Shown piece after piece: positions 5,246 to 5,343 of a stretch of 5,343 nt of DNA. Each line of letters begins with the position of its first letter. The first letter of the stretch is position 1. Position numbers and translations under genes: made by a program. Location of the stretch: positions 1 to 5,343 of the forward strand of contig JBDHRG010000238.1 of assembly GCA_039807445.1 (NCBI GenBank), written 5' to 3'. Source of the DNA: JBDHRG01 sp039807445. Lineage in GTDB: Bacteria; Pseudomonadota; Gammaproteobacteria; Competibacterales; Competibacteraceae. Below the pieces are notes generated by a model. It did no database searches and was not told the DNA's origin. It worked only from the letters and a program-made list of their open reading frames with translations.

Positions 5246-5343
5246 ATGCAACTGAAAGACAGCAATCTGTTGCGCCAGCAGGGCTACCTCGGCGGCGAGT
5301 GGGTCGACGCCGATTCGGGCGCCACGCTCGCCGTCACCGACCC
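5246..5343 (+). CDS. gabD: GabD-type (succinate-)semialdehyde dehydrogenase, N-terminal fragment (runs off right edge)
   Basis: Thirty-two complete codons are present. The translation opens MQLKDSNLLRQQ, continues to GGEWVDADSG (residues 16-25) and reaches VTDP at the edge. This closely resembles the N-terminus of E. coli GabD as I remember it (MKLNDSNLFRQQ, then NGEWLDA), and that opening is characteristic of the succinate/glutarate-semialdehyde dehydrogenase branch of the aldehyde dehydrogenase superfamily. GGGAGA (5232-5237) precedes the ATG at a suitable distance. The gene follows the SDR stop by 28 bases on the same strand, so the two are probably co-transcribed from the operator-2 promoter. 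The family usually oxidises a C4 or C5 semialdehyde acid to the dicarboxylate with NAD(P). The catalytic Cys and Glu lie beyond the window, so activity and exact substrate cannot be judged here. Confidence 0.85.
   Translation, partial: MQLKDSNLLRQQGYLGGEWVDADSGATLAVTD

Noticed and set aside
4309..5265. Minus-strand reading frame of 318 residues opposite the SDR
   Set aside because: It spans the operator, the whole SDR and the gap to gabD in antisense, has no recognisable domain, and the SDR motifs on the other strand are unambiguous.

Overview
This looks like a piece of a catabolic gene cluster from a high-GC proteobacterium. Third codon positions are almost all G or C, stop-free shadow frames are long, and the gene set (LivH/LivM-type transporter, FadR-type regulator, AroE-like, SDR and GabD-like enzymes) is typical of metabolically versatile Betaproteobacteria such as Burkholderiales or Rhodocyclales. 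The taxonomic guess is inference and is weak. I see no tRNA, rRNA, insertion sequence, CRISPR array or phage gene.

Layout. The left half is a leftward ABC-uptake operon of the branched-chain amino acid (HAAT) type. It holds a periplasmic substrate-binding protein (2316 to 1069), a LivH-type permease (981 to 40) and the first 14 codons of a LivM-type permease, which runs off the left edge and overlaps livH by ATGA. Between the binding protein and livH lie three consecutive stem-loops (1008-1064). In the centre a GntR-family regulator of the FadR/FCD class (2680-3459) is divergent from the transport operon. An AroE-family dehydrogenase (4283 to 3483) converges on the regulator with a 23-base gap. 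To the right, a short-chain dehydrogenase (4477-5217) is followed after 28 bases by the start of a GabD-type semialdehyde dehydrogenase (5246 to the edge), both rightward.

The clearest non-coding signal is a pair of nearly identical palindromes, one in each divergent intergenic region. The first (2573-2595) has perfect 11-base arms ATCAGCTTGTC/GACAAGCTGAT around a single T. The second (4387-4411) has 12-base arms with one mismatch. Their core TTGTCTGACAA fits the known FadR-subfamily operator pattern (t.GT, short centre, AC.a). Each overlaps candidate promoter elements, and in both cases the leftward promoter has the same geometry: TTGTCA inside the palindrome, then 17 bases, then a -10. The simplest reading is that the FCD regulator controls itself, the transporter, the AroE-like enzyme and the SDR/GabD operon as one local regulon, derepressed by a small ligand.

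Proposed joint function (inference): uptake of a small, probably carboxylated compound, oxidation by one or two NAD(P)-dependent alcohol dehydrogenases (SDR and AroE-like), and oxidation of a semialdehyde by the GabD-like enzyme towards central metabolism. The substrate is unknown. The AroE-like protein keeps its catalytic Lys and Asp but lacks several polar residues that hold shikimate in true AroE, so it is probably not the biosynthetic enzyme.
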